Origin: Atherix ibis
Taxonomy: Eukaryota; Arthropoda; Insecta; Diptera; Athericidae
DNA length: 64,000 nt
Assembly (NCBI GenBank): GCA_958298945.1
Contig: OY282608.1
Span: forward strand, 81,640,806-81,704,805
Direction: 5' to 3'
Shown here in pieces: positions 42,130 to 56,319 of the stretch (its first letter is position 1; each line of letters starts with the position of its first letter). Position numbers and translations under genes: made by a program. The notes under the pieces are model-generated. The model did no database searches, was not told the DNA's origin, and saw only the letters and a program-made list of their open reading frames with translations.

Positions 42130-43740
42130 CCAACAAACAAACAAACGAACAAACGAACAAACCAACAAACCAACAAACCAACAAACCAACAAACCAACAA
42201 ACCAACAAACGAACAAACCAACAAACCAACAAACCAACAAACCAACAAACCAACAAACCAACAAACCAACAAGCCAACAAACCAACAAACCAACAAACCA
42301 AAAAACCAACAAAACAACAAACCAACAAACAAACAAACCAATAAACCAACAAACCAGCGTACCAACAAACCAACAAACAAAAGAACCAACAATCCAACAA
42401 GTCAACAAGCCAACAAACCAACAAGCCAACAAACCAACAAACCAACAAACCAACAAACCAACAAACCAACAAGCTAACAAACCAACAAACCAACAAACCA
42501 ATAAACCAACAAACCAACAAACGAACAAACCAACAAACCAACAAACCAACAAACCAAAAACCCAACAAGCCAACAAACCAACAAACCAACAAACAAACAA
42601 ACGAACAAACCAACAAAAGAACAAACCAACAAACCAACAAGCCAACAAACCAACAAACCAACACACCAAGAAACCAACAAACGAACTAACCAACAAACCA
42701 ACATTCCAACAAACCAACAAACCAACAAACCAACAAACCAACAAACCAACAAACCAACAAACCAACAAGCCAACAAACCAACAAACCAACACACCAACAG
42801 ACCAACGAACGAACCTACCAACAAACCAACAAACCAAAAAGCCAACAAACCATCAAATCAACACACCAACAAACCAACAAACGAACAAACCAACAAATCA
42901 GCAAACCAACAAACCAACAAACCAACAAACCTACAAGCCAATAAACCAACAAACCAACACACCAACAAACCAACAAACCAACAAGCCAACAAACCAAAAA
43001 ACCAAAAAACCAATAAACCAACAAACTAACAAACCAACAAACCAACAAACCAACAAACCAACAAGCCAACAAACCGACAAACCAACAAACCTACAAACAA
43101 CAAACCAACAAGCCAACAAAACAACAAGCCAACAAAACAAAAAGCCAACAAACGAACAAAACAACAAACAAATAAACCAACAAACCACCAAATCACCAAA
43201 CGAACAAACCAACAATCCAACAAACGAACAAACAAACAAACCAACAAACTAAGTAACCAACAAACAAACAAACTAACAAACCAACAAACCAATAAACCAA
43301 CAAGCGAACAAACCAATAAACCAACAAACCAACAAACCAACAAACGTACAAACCAACAAACCAACAAACCAACAAACCAACAAACCAACAAACCAACAAA
43401 CTAACAAACCAACAAACCAACAAACCAACAAACCAACAAACCAACAAACCAACAAACAAACAAACCAATAAACCAACAAACCAACAAGCCAACAAACCAA
43501 CAACCCAACAAACAAACAAACCAAGTATACAACAAACCGACACACCAACAAGCCAACAAACCAACAAACCAACAAACCAACAAACCATCAAACCAACAAA
43601 CCGATAAACCAACAAACAAACAAACCAACAAACCAACAAACCAACAACCCAACAAGCCAACAAACCAACAAACAAACAAACGAACAAACGAACAAACCAA
43701 CAAAAGAACAAACCAACAAACCAACAAACCAACAAACCAT
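42130..43740 (+). repeat. 1.6-kb duplication inside superunit A, copy 1
   Basis: Landmarks GCGTACC, AGCTAAC (42472), AACATTCC (42712), ACAGACC (42798), AAATCACCAAACG, AACTAAGTAACC, AAGTATACAAC (about 43523) and AAAAGAAC recur 2199 bp later, or 2207 bp at the far end. Similarity ends near 43740. Confidence 0.88.
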
Positions 43741-44040
43741 CAAACCAACAAACCAACAAACCAACAAACCAACAAACCAACAAACCAACAAACCAATAAA
43801 CCAACAAACCAACAAGCCAACAAACCAACAAACCAACAAACAAACAAACCAAGTAACCAACAAACCGACACACCAACAAGCCAACAAACCAACAAACCAA
43901 CAAACCAACAAACCATCAAACCAACAAACCGACAAACCAACAAACAAACAAACCAACAAACCAACAAACCAACAACCCAACAAGCCAACAAACCAACAAA
44001 CAAACAAACGAACAAACGAACAATCCAACAAAAGAACAAA

Positions 44041-44700
44041 CCAACAAACCAACAAACCAACAAACCAACAAACCAACAAACCAACAAACCAACAAACCAA
44101 CAAACCAACAAGCCAACAAACCAACAAACCAACAAACCAAAAAACCAACAAAACAACAAACCAACAAACAAACAAACCAATAAACCAACAAACCAGCGTA
44201 CCAACAAACCAACAAACAAAAGAACCAACAATCCAACAAGTCAACAAGCCAACAAACCAACAAGCCAACAAACCAACAAACCAACAAACCAACAAACCAA
44301 CAAACCAACAAGCTAACAAACCAACAAACCAACAAATAAACAAACGAACAAACGAACAAACCAACAAACCAACAAACCAACAAACCAACAAACCAACAAA
44401 CCAACAAACGAACAAACCAACAAACCAACAAACCAACAAACCAACAAACCAACAAACCAACAAACCAACAAGCCAACAAACCAACAAACCAACAAACCAA
44501 AAAACCAACAAAACAACAAACCAACAAACAAACAAACCAATAAACCAACAAACCAGCGTACCAACAAACCAACAAACAAAAGAACCAACAATCCAACAAG
44601 TCAACAAGCCAACAAACCAACAAGCCAACAAACCAACAAACCAACAAACCAACAAACCAACAAACCAACAAGCTAACAAACCAACAAACCAACAAACCAA
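44041..44700 (+). repeat. 360-bp tandem duplication
   Basis: 44041-44340 and 44401-44700 are nearly identical over AAAACAAC, AACAAACAAACCAATAAACC, AACCAGCGTACC, AAAAGAACC, AACAATCCAACAAGTCAAC and AGCTAAC. The spacing is exactly 360 bp (45 octamers). The first visible difference is AACAAATAAAC versus AACAAACCAATAAACC at the right edge. Confidence 0.92.
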
Positions 44701-45945
44701 TAAACCAACAAACCAACAAACGAACAAACCAACAAACCAACAAACCAACAAACCAAAAACCCAACAAGCCAACAAACCAACAAACCAACAAACAAACAAA
44801 CGAACAAACCAACAAAAGAACAAACCAACAAACCAACAAGCCAACAAACCAACAAACCAACACACCAAGAAACCAACAAACGAACTAACCAACAAACCAA
44901 CATTCCAACAAACCAACAAACCAACAAACCAACAAACCAACAAACCAACAAACCAACAAACCAACAAGCCAACAAACCAACAAACCAACACACCAACAGA
45001 CCAACGAACGAACCTACCAACAAACCAACAAACCAAAAAGCCAACAAACCATCAAATCAACACACCAACAAACCAACAAACGAACAAACCAACAAATCAG
45101 CAAACCAACAAACCAACAAACCAACAAACCTACAAGCCAATAAACCAACAAACCAACACACCAACAAACCAACAAACCAACAAGCCAACAAACCAAAAAA
45201 CCAAAAAACCAATAAACCAACAAACTAACAAACCAACAAACCAACAAACCAACAAACCAACAAGCCAACAAACCGACAAACCAACAAACCTACAAACAAC
45301 AAACCAACAAGCCAACAAAACAACAAGCCAACAAAACAAAAAGCCAACAAACGAACAAAACAACAAACAAATAAACCAACAAACCACCAAATCACCAAAC
45401 GAACAAACCAACAATCCAACAAACGAACAAACAAACAAACCAACAAACTAAGTAACCAACAAACAAACAAACTAACAAACCAACAAACCAATAAACCAAC
45501 AAGCGAACAAACCAATAAACCAACAAACCAACAAACCAACAAACGTACAAACCAACAAACCAACAAACCAACAAACCAACAAACCAACAAACCAACAAAC
45601 CAACAAACTAAAAAACCAACAAACCAACAAACCAACAAACCAACAAACCAACAAACCAACAAACAAACAAACCAATAAACCAACAAACCAACAAGCCAAC
45701 AAACCAACAACCCAACAAACAAACAAACCAAGTATACAACAAACCGACACACCAACAAGCCAACAAACCAACAAACCAACAAACCAACAAACCATCAAAC
45801 CAACAAACCGACAAACCAACAAACAAACAAACCAACAAACCAACAAACCAACAACCCAACAAGCCAACAAACCAACAAACAAACAAACGAACAAACGAAC
45901 AAACCAACAAAAGAACAAACCAACAAACCAACAAACCAACAAACC
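44335..45945 (+). repeat. 1.6-kb duplication inside superunit A, copy 2
   Basis: AGCTAAC (44671), AACATTCC (44901), ACAGACC (44997), AAATCACCAAACG, AACTAAGTAACC and AAGTATACAAC follow copy 1 at +2199 to +2207 bp. The AAGTATACAAC variant was seen only in these two copies. Confidence 0.88.
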
Positions 45946-46988
45946 ATCAAACCAAAAAACCAATAAACCAACAAACCAACAAACAAACAAACGAACAAAC
46001 GAACAAACCAACAAACCAACAAACCAACAAACCAACAAACCAACAAACCAACAAACGAACAAACCAACAAACCAACAAACCAACAAACCAACAAACCAAC
46101 AAACCAACAAACCAACAAACCAACAAACCAACAAGGCAACAAACCAACAAACCAACAAACCAAAAAACCAACAAAACAACAAACCAACAAACCAAAAAAC
46201 CAATAAACCAACAAACCAGCGTACCAACAAACCAACAAACAAAAAAACCAACAATCCAACCAGCCAACAAGCCAACAAACCAACAAGCCAACAAACCAAC
46301 AAACCAACAAACCAACAAACCAACAAACCAACAAGCTAACAAACCAACAAACCAACAAACCAATAAACCAACAAACCAACAAACGAACAAACCAACAAAC
46401 CAACAAACCAACAAACCAACAACCCAACAAGCCAACAAACCAACAAACCAACAAACAAACAAACGAACAAACGAACAAACCAACAAAAGAACAAACCAAC
46501 AAACCAACAAGCCAACAAACCAACAAGCCAACAAACCAACAAACCGACAAACGAACAAACCAACGAACCAACAAACCAACAAACCAACAAACCAACAAAC
46601 CATCAAACCAACAAACCAACAAACGAACAAGCCAACAAACCAACACACCAAAAAACCAACAAGCCAACAAACCAACAAGCCAAAAAACAAAAAAACCAAT
46701 AAACCAACCAACCAGCATACCAACAAACCAACAAACCAACAAACCAACAAACCAACAAGCTAACAAACCAACAAACCAACAAACCAACAAACCAACAAAC
46801 CAACAAACCAACAAACCAACAAACAAACAAACCAACAAACCAACCAACCAACAAACCAACAACCCAACAAGCCAACATACCAACAAACAAACAAACGAAC
46901 AAACGAAAAAAACAACAAAAGAACAAACCAACAAACCAACAAACCAACAAACCAACAAACCAACAAGCCAACAAACCAACAAATCAAC

Positions 46989-46994
46989 AAGCTT
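46989..46994. other. AAGCTT hexamer (HindIII recognition site), the only one noticed
   Basis: It arises from an AGCT-type variant unit, AACAAGCTTACAAGCC. I saw no other AAGCTT in the window, though this was an eye search. It could serve as a physical-map anchor in an array with almost no restriction sites. Confidence 0.75.
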
Positions 46995-49900
46995 ACAAGC
47001 CAGCAAGCCAACAAACCAACAAACCAACAAACGAACAAACCAACAAACCAACAAACTAACAAACCAATAAACCAACAAGCCAACAAACCAACAAACCAAC
47101 AAACCAACAAGCCAACAAGCCAACAAACCAACAAACCAACAAACCAACAAACCAACAAACCAACAAACGAACAAACCAACAAACGAACAAACCAAAAACC
47201 AACAAACCAACAAGCCAACAAACCAACAAGCCAACAAACCAACAAACCACCACACCAAGAAACCAACAAACGAACTAACCAACAAACCAACAAACCAACA
47301 AACCAACGAACCAAGGAACCAACAAACCAACAAACCAACATGCCAACAAACCAACAAAGCAACTAACCAAAAAACCAACAAACCAACAAACCAACAAGCC
47401 AACAAAACAAAAAAACAATAAATTGACAAACCAATAAACCAACAAACCACCAAACCAACAAACCAACAAGCCAACAAGCCAACAAACCAACAAGCCAACA
47501 AGCCAACAAACCAACAAACGAACAAACCAACAAACCAACAAGCTAACAAACGAACAAACTAACAAACAAACTAACCAACAAACGAACAAACTAACAAACC
47601 AACAAACCAACAAACCAACAAACCAACAAGCCAACAAGCCAACAAACCAACTAGCCAACAAACCAACAAGCCAACAAGCCAACAAACCCAGAAACCAACA
47701 AACCAACAAACCAACAAACCAACAAACCAACAAGCCAACAAGCCAACAAACCAACAAACCAACAAACAAACAAACCAACAAACGAACAAACCAACAAACC
47801 AACAAACCAACAAGCCAACAAACCAACAAACCAAAAAACCAACAAACCAACAAACCAACAAACCTACAAACCAACAAACCAACAAACTAACAAACCAAAA
47901 AACCAACAAACCAACAAACCAACAAGCCGACAAACCAACAAACCAACGAACCAATTACCCAACAAACCAAGAAACCAACAAACCAACAAACAAACAAACC
48001 AACGAACGAACTAACCAACAAACCAACAAACCAACAAACCAACAAGCCAACAAGCCAACAAACCAACAAACCAACAAACCAACAAACCAACAAACCAACA
48101 AGCCAACAAACCAAAAAACCAACAAACCAACAAGCCAACAAGCCAATAAACCAACAAACCAACAAACCAACAAACCAACAAACGAACAAACCAACAAACC
48201 AACAAACCAACAAACCAACAAACCAACAAACCAACAAACCAACAAACCAACAAAGCAACAAGCCAACAAACCAAAAAACCAACAAACCAACAAACCAACA
48301 AACCAACAAACCAACAAACTAACAAATCAACCAGCCAACAAACCAACAAACTAACAAACAAACAAACCAACAAACGAACAAACCAACAAACCAACAAACG
48401 ACCAAACCAACAAACCAACAAACCAACAAACCAGCAAACCAACAAACGAACAAACCAACAAACCAACAAACGAGCAAACCAACAAACGAACAAACTAACA
48501 AACCAACAAGCCAACAAACGAAAAAAACAACAAACAAATAAACCAACAAACGAACAAACCAACAAACCAACAACCCAACAAGCTAACAAACCAACAAACC
48601 AACAAACCAAGTAACCAACAAACCAACAAACGAACAATCCAACAAACAAACAAACCAAACACCAACAAACCAACAAACCAACAATCCAACAAATCAACAA
48701 ACCAACAAACCAACAAACAAACCAACAAACCAAAAAACCAACAAACCAAAAAACCAACAAACCAAAAAACCAACAAATCAACAAGCCAATAAACCAACAA
48801 ACCAACAAACCAAGTAACCAACAAACCAACAAACGAACAAACCAACAAACAAACAAACCAACAAACCATCAAACCAACAAACCAACAAACCAACAAACCA
48901 ACAAACCAACAAACAAATAAACCAACAAACCAACAAACCAACAAACCAACAAACCAATAAACGAACAAACCAACAAACCAACAAACCAACAAACCAACAA
49001 GCCAACAAACGAAAAAACCAACAACCCAACAAACCAACAAACCAACAAACCAACAAACCAACAAACCAACAAACCAACAAACCAACAAACCAACAAACCA
49101 ACAAACCAACAAACCAACAAACCAACAAACCAACAAACCAAGTAACCAACAAACCAATAAACCAACAAACAAACAAACCAACAAACGAACAAACCAACAA
49201 GCGAACAAGCCAACAAACCAACAAACCAAGAAACCAACAAACCAACAAACCAACAAGCCAACAAACCAACAACCGAACAAACCAACAAACCAACAAACCA
49301 ATAAACCAACAAACCAACAAACCAACAAGCTCACAAACCAACAAACCAACAAACCAACAAACCAACAAACCAACAAACCAACAAGCCAACAAACAAAAAA
49401 ATCAACAAACCAACAAACCAACAAACCAACAAACCAACAAACCAACAAACCAACAAACCAACAAGCCAACAAGCCAACAAACCAACAAACCAACAAACCA
49501 ACAAGCCAACAAGACAACAAACCAACAAGCCAACAAACGAACAAACCAACAAACAAACAAACCAACAAACCAAAAAAGGAACAAACCAATAAACCAACAA
49601 ACGAACAAACCAACAAACCAACAAACCAACAAACCAAGTAATCAACAAACCAACAAACCAACAAGCCAACAAATCAACAAAGCAACAAACGAACAAACGA
49701 ACAAACGAACAAACCAACATTCCAACAAACCAACAAACCAACAAACCAACAAACCAACAAACCAACAAACCAACAAACCAACAAGCCAACAAACCAACAA
49801 ACCAACACACCAACAGACCAACGAACGAACCTACCAACAAACCAACAAACCAACAAGCCAACAAACCATCAAACCAACACACCAACAAACCAACAAACGA

Positions 49901-51839
49901 ACAAACCAACAAATCAGCAAACCAACAAACCAACAAACCAACAAACCTACAAGCCAATAAACCAACAAACCAACACATCAACAAACCAAAAAACCAATAA
50001 ACCAACAAACTAACAAACCAACAAATCAACAAACCAACAAACCAACAAGCCAACAAACTGACAAACCAACAAACCTACAAACCAACAAACCAACAAGCCA
50101 ACAAAACAACAAGCCAACAAACCAACAAGCCAACAAACGAACAAAACAACAAACAAATAAACCAACAAACCACCAAACCACCAAACGAACAAACCAACAA
50201 ACCAACAAACGAATAAACAAACAAACCAACAAACTAAGTAACCAACAAACTAACAATCCAACAAGCCAGCAAACCAACAAACCAACAAACCAACAAACCA
50301 ATAAACCAACAAGCGAACAAACCAATAAACCAACAAACCAACAAACCAACAAACGTACAAACCAACAAACCAACAAACCAACAAACCAACAAACCAACAA
50401 ACCAACAAACCAACAAACCAACAAACCAACAAACCAAGAAACCAACAAACCAACAAACCAACAAACCAACAAACCAATAAACCAACAAACCAACAAGCCA
50501 ACAAACCAACAAACTAACAAACAAACAAACCAAGTAACCAACAAACCGACACACCAACAAGCCAACAAACCAACAAACCAACAAACCAACAAACCATCAA
50601 ACCAACAAACCGACAAACCAACAAACAAACCAACAAACCAACAAACCAACAACCCAACAAGCCAACAAACCAACAAACAAACAAACGAACAAACGAACAA
50701 ACCAACAAAAGAACAAACCAACAAACCAACAAACCAACAAACCAACAAACCAAAAAACCAAAAAACCAATAAACCAACAAACCAACAAACAAACAAACGA
50801 ACAAACGAACAAACCAACAAACCAACAAACCAACAAACCAACAAACCAACAAACCAACAAACGAACAAACCAACAAACCAACAAACCAACAAACCATCAA
50901 ACCAACAAACCGACAAACCAACAAACAAACAAACGAACAAATGAACAAACCAACAAAAGAACAAACCAACAAACCAACAAACCAACAAACCAACAAACCA
51001 AAAAACCAATAAACCAACAAACCAACAAACAAACAAACGAACAAACGAACAAACCAACAAACCAACAAACCAACAAACCAACAAACCAACAAACGAACAA
51101 ACCAACAAACCAACAAACCAACAAACCAACAAACCAACAAACCAACAAACCAACAAACCAACAAGCCAACAAACCAACAAACCAACAAACCAAAAAACCA
51201 ACAAAACAACAAACCAACAAACCAAAAAACCAATAAACCAACAAACCAGCGTACCAACAAACCAACAAACAAAAAAACAAACAATCCAACAAGCCAACAA
51301 GCCAACAAACCAACAAGCCAAAAAACCAACAAACCAACAAACCAACAAACCAACAAACCAACAAGCTAACAAACCAACAAACCAACAAACCAATAAACCA
51401 ACAAACCAACAAACAAACAAACCAACAAACCAACAAACCAACAAACCAACAACCCAACAAGCCAATAAACCAACAAACCAACAAACAAACAAACGAACAA
51501 ACGAACAAACCAACAAAAGAACAAACCAACAAACCAACAAGCCAACAAACCAACAAGCCAACAAACCAACAAACCGACAAACCAACAAACCAACAAACCA
51601 ACAAACCAACAAACCAACAAGCCAACAAACCAACAAACCAACAAACCAAAAAACCAACAAACCAACAAACCAACAAGCCAACAAACAAAAAAACCAATAA
51701 ACCAACCAACCAGCATACTAACAAACCAACAAACCAACAAACCAACAAACCAACAAGCTAACAAACCAACAAACCAACAAACCAACAAACCAACAAACCA
51801 ACAAACCAACAAACGAACAAACCAACAAACCAACAAACC

Positions 51840-52740
51840 AACAAGCCAACAAACCAACAAGCCAACAAACCAACAAACCAACACACCAAGAAACCAACAA
51901 ACGAACTAACCAACAAACCAACAAACCAACAAACCAACGAACCAACGAACCAACAAACCAACAAACCAACATGCCAACAAACCAACAAAGCAACTAACCA
52001 AAAAACCAACAAACCAACAAACCAACAAGCCAACAAAACAAAAAAACAATAAACCGACAAACCAATAAACCAACAAACCAACAAACCAACAAACCAACAA
52101 ACCAACAAGCCAACAAGCCAACAAACCAACAAGCCAACAAGCCAACAAACCAACAAACGAACAAACCAACAAACCAACAAGCCAACAAAGGAACAAACCA
52201 ACAAACAAACTAACCAACAAACGAACAAACTAACAAACCAACAAACCAACAAACCAACAAACCAACAAGCCAACAAGCCAACAAACCAACTAGCCAACAA
52301 ACCAACACACCAACAAGGCAACAAACCAACAAGCCAACAAACCAACAAACCAACAAGCCAACAAGCCAACAAACCCAGAAACCAACAAACCAACAAACCA
52401 ACAAACCAACAAACCAACAAGCCAACAAGCCAACAAACCAACAAACCAACAAACAAACAAACCAACAAACGAAAAAACCAACAAACCAACAAACCAACAA
52501 GCCAACAAACCAACAAACCAACAAACCAACAAACCAACAAACCAACAAACCAACAAGCCAAGAAGCCCACAAACGAACAAACGAACAAACCAACAAAACA
52601 ACAAACCAACAAACCAACAAACCAACAAACGAACAAACCAACAAAACATTAAACCAACAAACCAACAAACCAACAAACCAACAAGCCAACAAACACACAA
52701 GCCAACAAACCAATAAACCAACAAACCAACAAACCAACAA
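51840..52740 (+). repeat. 0.9-kb CATGCC/AACCCAGAAACC block, copy 1
   Basis: Order: CACACCAAGAAACC, GAACTAACC, CATGCC (51970), AAAGCAACTAACC, AAAACAAAAAAACAATAAACC, AACTAGCC, AACCCAGAAACC (about 52371), AAGAAGCCCAC (about 52563), ACATTAAACC and AACACACAAGCC (about 52692). It recurs at +1646 to +1688 bp, again near 56530-57400, and in superunit C at 61950-62860 and 63640 onward. A short form closes superunit A (47220-47700). Confidence 0.85.
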
Positions 52741-53289
52741 ACCAAGAAGCCCACAAACGAACAAACGAACGAACCAACAAACCAACAAAACAACAAACCA
52801 ACAAAGCAACAAACCAACAAACGAACAAACCAACAAACCAACAAACCAATAAACCAGCAAGCCAACAAACCAACAAACCAACAAACCAAAAAACCAACAA
52901 ACCAACAAACCAACAAGCCAACAAACAAAAAAACCAATAAACCAACAAACCAACAAACCAACAAGCTAACAAACCAACAAACCAACAAACCAACAAACCA
53001 ACAAACCAACAAACCAACAAACCAACAAACAAACAAACCAACAAACCAACCAACCAACAAACCAACAACCCAACAAGCCAACATACCAACAAACAAACAA
53101 ACGAACAAACGAACAAACAAACAAAAGAACAAACCAACAAACCAACAAACCAACAAACCAACAAGCCAACAAACCAACAAACCAACAAACGAACAAACCA
53201 GCAAACCAACAAACCAACAAACCAACAAACCAACAAACCAACAAGCCAACAAACCAACAAACCAACAAACCAAAAAACCAACAAACCAA

Positions 53290-54830
53290 CAAGCTCACAA
53301 GCCAACAAGCCAACAAACCAACAAACCAACAAACGAACAAACCAACAAACCAACAAACCAACAAACTAACAAATCAATAAACCAACAAGCCAACAAACCA
53401 ACAAACCAACAAACCAACAAGCCAACAAGCCAACAAACCAACAAACCAACAAACCAACAAACCAACAAACCAACGAACGAACAAACCAACAAACGAACAA
53501 ACCAACAAACCAACAAACCAACAAGCCAACAAACCAACAAGCCAACAAACCAACAAACCAACACACCAAGAAACCAACAAACGAACTAACCAACAAACCA
53601 ACAAACCAACAAACCAACGAACCAACGAACCAACAAACCAACAAACCAACATGCCAACAAACCAACAAAGCAACTAACCAAAAAACCAACAAACCAACAA
53701 ACCAACAAGCCAACAAAACAAAAAAACAATAAACCGACAAACCAATAAACCAACAAACCAACAAACCAACAAACCAACAAGCCAACAAGCCAACAAACCA
53801 ACAAGCCAACAAGCCAACAAACCAACAAACGAACAAACCAACAAACCAACAAGCCAACAAACGAACAAACCAACAAACAAACTAACCAACAAACGAACAA
53901 ACTAACAAACCAACAAACCAACAAACTAACAAACCAACAAGCCAACAAGCCAACAACCCAACTAGCCAACAAACCAACACACCAACAAGCCAACAAACCA
54001 ACAAGCCAACAAACCAACAAACCAACAAGCCAACAAGCCAACAAACCCAGAAACCAACAAACCAACAAACCAACAAACCAACAAACCAACAAGCCAACAA
54101 GACAACAAACCAACAAACCAACAAACAAACAAACCAACAAACGAACAAACCAACAAACCAACAAACCAACAAGCCAACAAACCAACAAACCAACAAACCA
54201 ACAAACCAAGAAGCCCACAAACGAACAAACGAACAAAACAACAAACCAACAAAACAACAAACCAACAAACCAACAAACCAACAAACCAACAAACGAACAA
54301 ACCAACAAAACATCAAACCAACAAACCAACAAACCAACAAACCAACAAGCCAACAAACACACAAGCCAACAAACCAATAAACCAACATACGAACTAACTA
54401 ACAAACCAACAAACCAACAAACCAACAAACCAACAAACCAACAAACCAACAAACCAACAAACCAACAAACCAACAAACGAACAAACGAACAAACCAACAA
54501 ACGAACAAACCAACAAGCCAACAAACCAATTAACAAACAAACGAACAAACGAACAAACCAACAAACCAACAAACCAACAAACCAACAAACCAACAAACCA
54601 ACAAACCAACAAACCAACAAACCAACAAACGAATAAACCAATAAACCAACAAACCAATAAACCAACAAACCAATAAGCCAACAAACCAACAAATCAAAAA
54701 ACCAACAAACCAACAAACCAACAAGCCAACAAACTAAAAAAGCAATAAACCAAAAACCAACAAACCAACAAACCAACAAACCAACAAGCCAACAATCCAA
54801 CAAGCCAACAAACCAACAAACCAACAAACC
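53290..54830 (+). repeat. 1.5-kb duplication inside superunit B, copy 1
   Basis: It runs from AAGCTCACAAGCC (53292) through CATGCC (53650), AACCCAGAAACC (about 54043), AACACACAAGCC, GAACTAACTAAC (54391), AACGAATAAACCAATAAACC, AAAAAAGCAATAAACC and AAAAACC to AACAATCCAACAAGCC (about 54790). The same series is found about 3.01-3.02 kb later. It includes the second copy of the 0.9-kb CATGCC block. Confidence 0.87.
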
Positions 54831-56319
54831 AACAAACCAACAAACCAACAAGCACACAAACCAACAAGCCAACAAACCAACAAGCCAACAAACCAACAAA
54901 CCAACAAGCCAACAAACCAACAAACCAACAAACCAACAAACGAACCATCCAACAAACTAACAAACCAACAAACGAACAAACTAACAAACCAACAAACCAA
55001 CAAACTAACAAACCAACAAGCCAACAAGCCAACAACCCAACTAGCCAACAAACCAACACACCAACAAGCCAACAAACCAACAAGCCAACAAACCAACAAA
55101 CCAACAAGCCAACAAGCCAACAAACCCAGAAACCAACAAACCAACAAACCAACAAACCAACAAACCAACAAGCCAACAAGACAACAAACCAACAAACCAA
55201 CAAACCAACAAACGAATAAACCAATAAACCAACAAACCAATAAACCAACAAACCAATAAGCCAACAAACCAACAAATCAAAAAACCAACAAACCAACAAA
55301 CCAACAAGCCAACAAACCAAAAAAGCAATAAACCAAAAACCAACAAACCAACAAACCAACAAACCAACAAGCCAACAAACCAACAAACCAACAAACTAAC
55401 AAACCAACAAACCAACAAAACAACAAACCAACAAACCAACAAACCAACAAGCCAACAAACCAACAAACCAACAAACCAAAAAACCAAAAAACCAACAAAC
55501 CAACAAACCAACAAGCTCACAAACCAACAAGCCAACAAACCAACAAACCAACAAAAAAAACAAACCAACAAACCAACAAACCAACAAACCAATAAACCAA
55601 CAAGCCAACAAACCAACAAACTAACAAACCAACAAGCCAACAAGCCAACAAACCAACAAAACCAACAAATCAACAAACCAACAAACCAACAAACGAACAA
55701 ACCAACAAACGAACAAACCAACAAACCAACAAATGAACAAGCCAACAAACCAACAAGCCAACAAACCAACAAACCAACACACCAACAAACCAACAAACGA
55801 ACTAAACAACAAACCAACAAACCAACAAACCAACGAACCAACAAACCAACAAACCAACATGCCAACAACCCAACAAAGCAACTAACCAAAAAACCAACAA
55901 ACCAACAAACCAACAAGCCAACAAAGCAAAAAAACAATAAACCTACAAACCAATAAACCAACAAACCAACAAACCAACAAACCAACAAGCCAACAAGCCA
56001 ACAAACCAACAAGCCAACAAGCCAACAAACCAACAAGCCAACAAACCAACAAACCAACAAACCAACAAACCAACAAACCAAGAAGCCAACAAACGAACAA
56101 ACTAACAAACCAACAAACAAACAAAACAATAAACCTATAAACCCACAAACCAACAAACGAACAAACCAAGAAAACATCAAACCAACAAACCAGCAAACCA
56201 ACAAACGAACAAACCAGCAAACCAACAAACCAACAAACCAACAAACCAACAAACCAACAAGCCAACAAACCAACAAACCAACAAACCAAAAAACCAACAA
56301 ACCAACAAACCAACAAGCT
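54831..56319 (+). repeat. Rearranged linker of partial CATGCC-family blocks in superunit B
   Basis: It contains AAGCACAC, AACGAACCATCC (about 54942), fragments of the AACTAGCC-to-AACAAGACAAC series (55010-55190), AACGAATAAACC (about 55211), AAAAAAGCAATAAACC (about 55318), AAGCTCAC (about 55512), CATGCC (55858), AAAGCAAAAAAACAATAAACC and CCTATAAACCC (about 56144). The repeated pieces are out of order relative to 53290-54830, as expected of nested duplication and deletion. Confidence 0.75.

Larger units (their letters stand above)
39051..47700 (+). repeat. Superunit A of the right-hand satellite subfamily (about 8.65 kb)
   Basis: It shares a long series of landmarks with superunit B: AATTACCC (39217), AACGACCAAACC (39663), AATCC (39875), AACATTCC (41005), ACAGACCAACGAAC with CGAACCTACC (41109), AACTAAGTAACC (about 41563), ACGTACAAACC (about 41732), ACCGACACACC (41898), AAAAGAACAAACC, GCGTACC (about 42357), AGCTAAC (42472), AACCAGCATACC (about 46710), CATGCC (47339) and AACCCAGAAACC (about 47685). 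The offset to B is about 8.7-8.9 kb through AGCTAAC, then shrinks to about 4.6-5 kb because A has an internal duplication that B lacks. The first AGCT variant in the window is near 41440. Confidence 0.78.
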
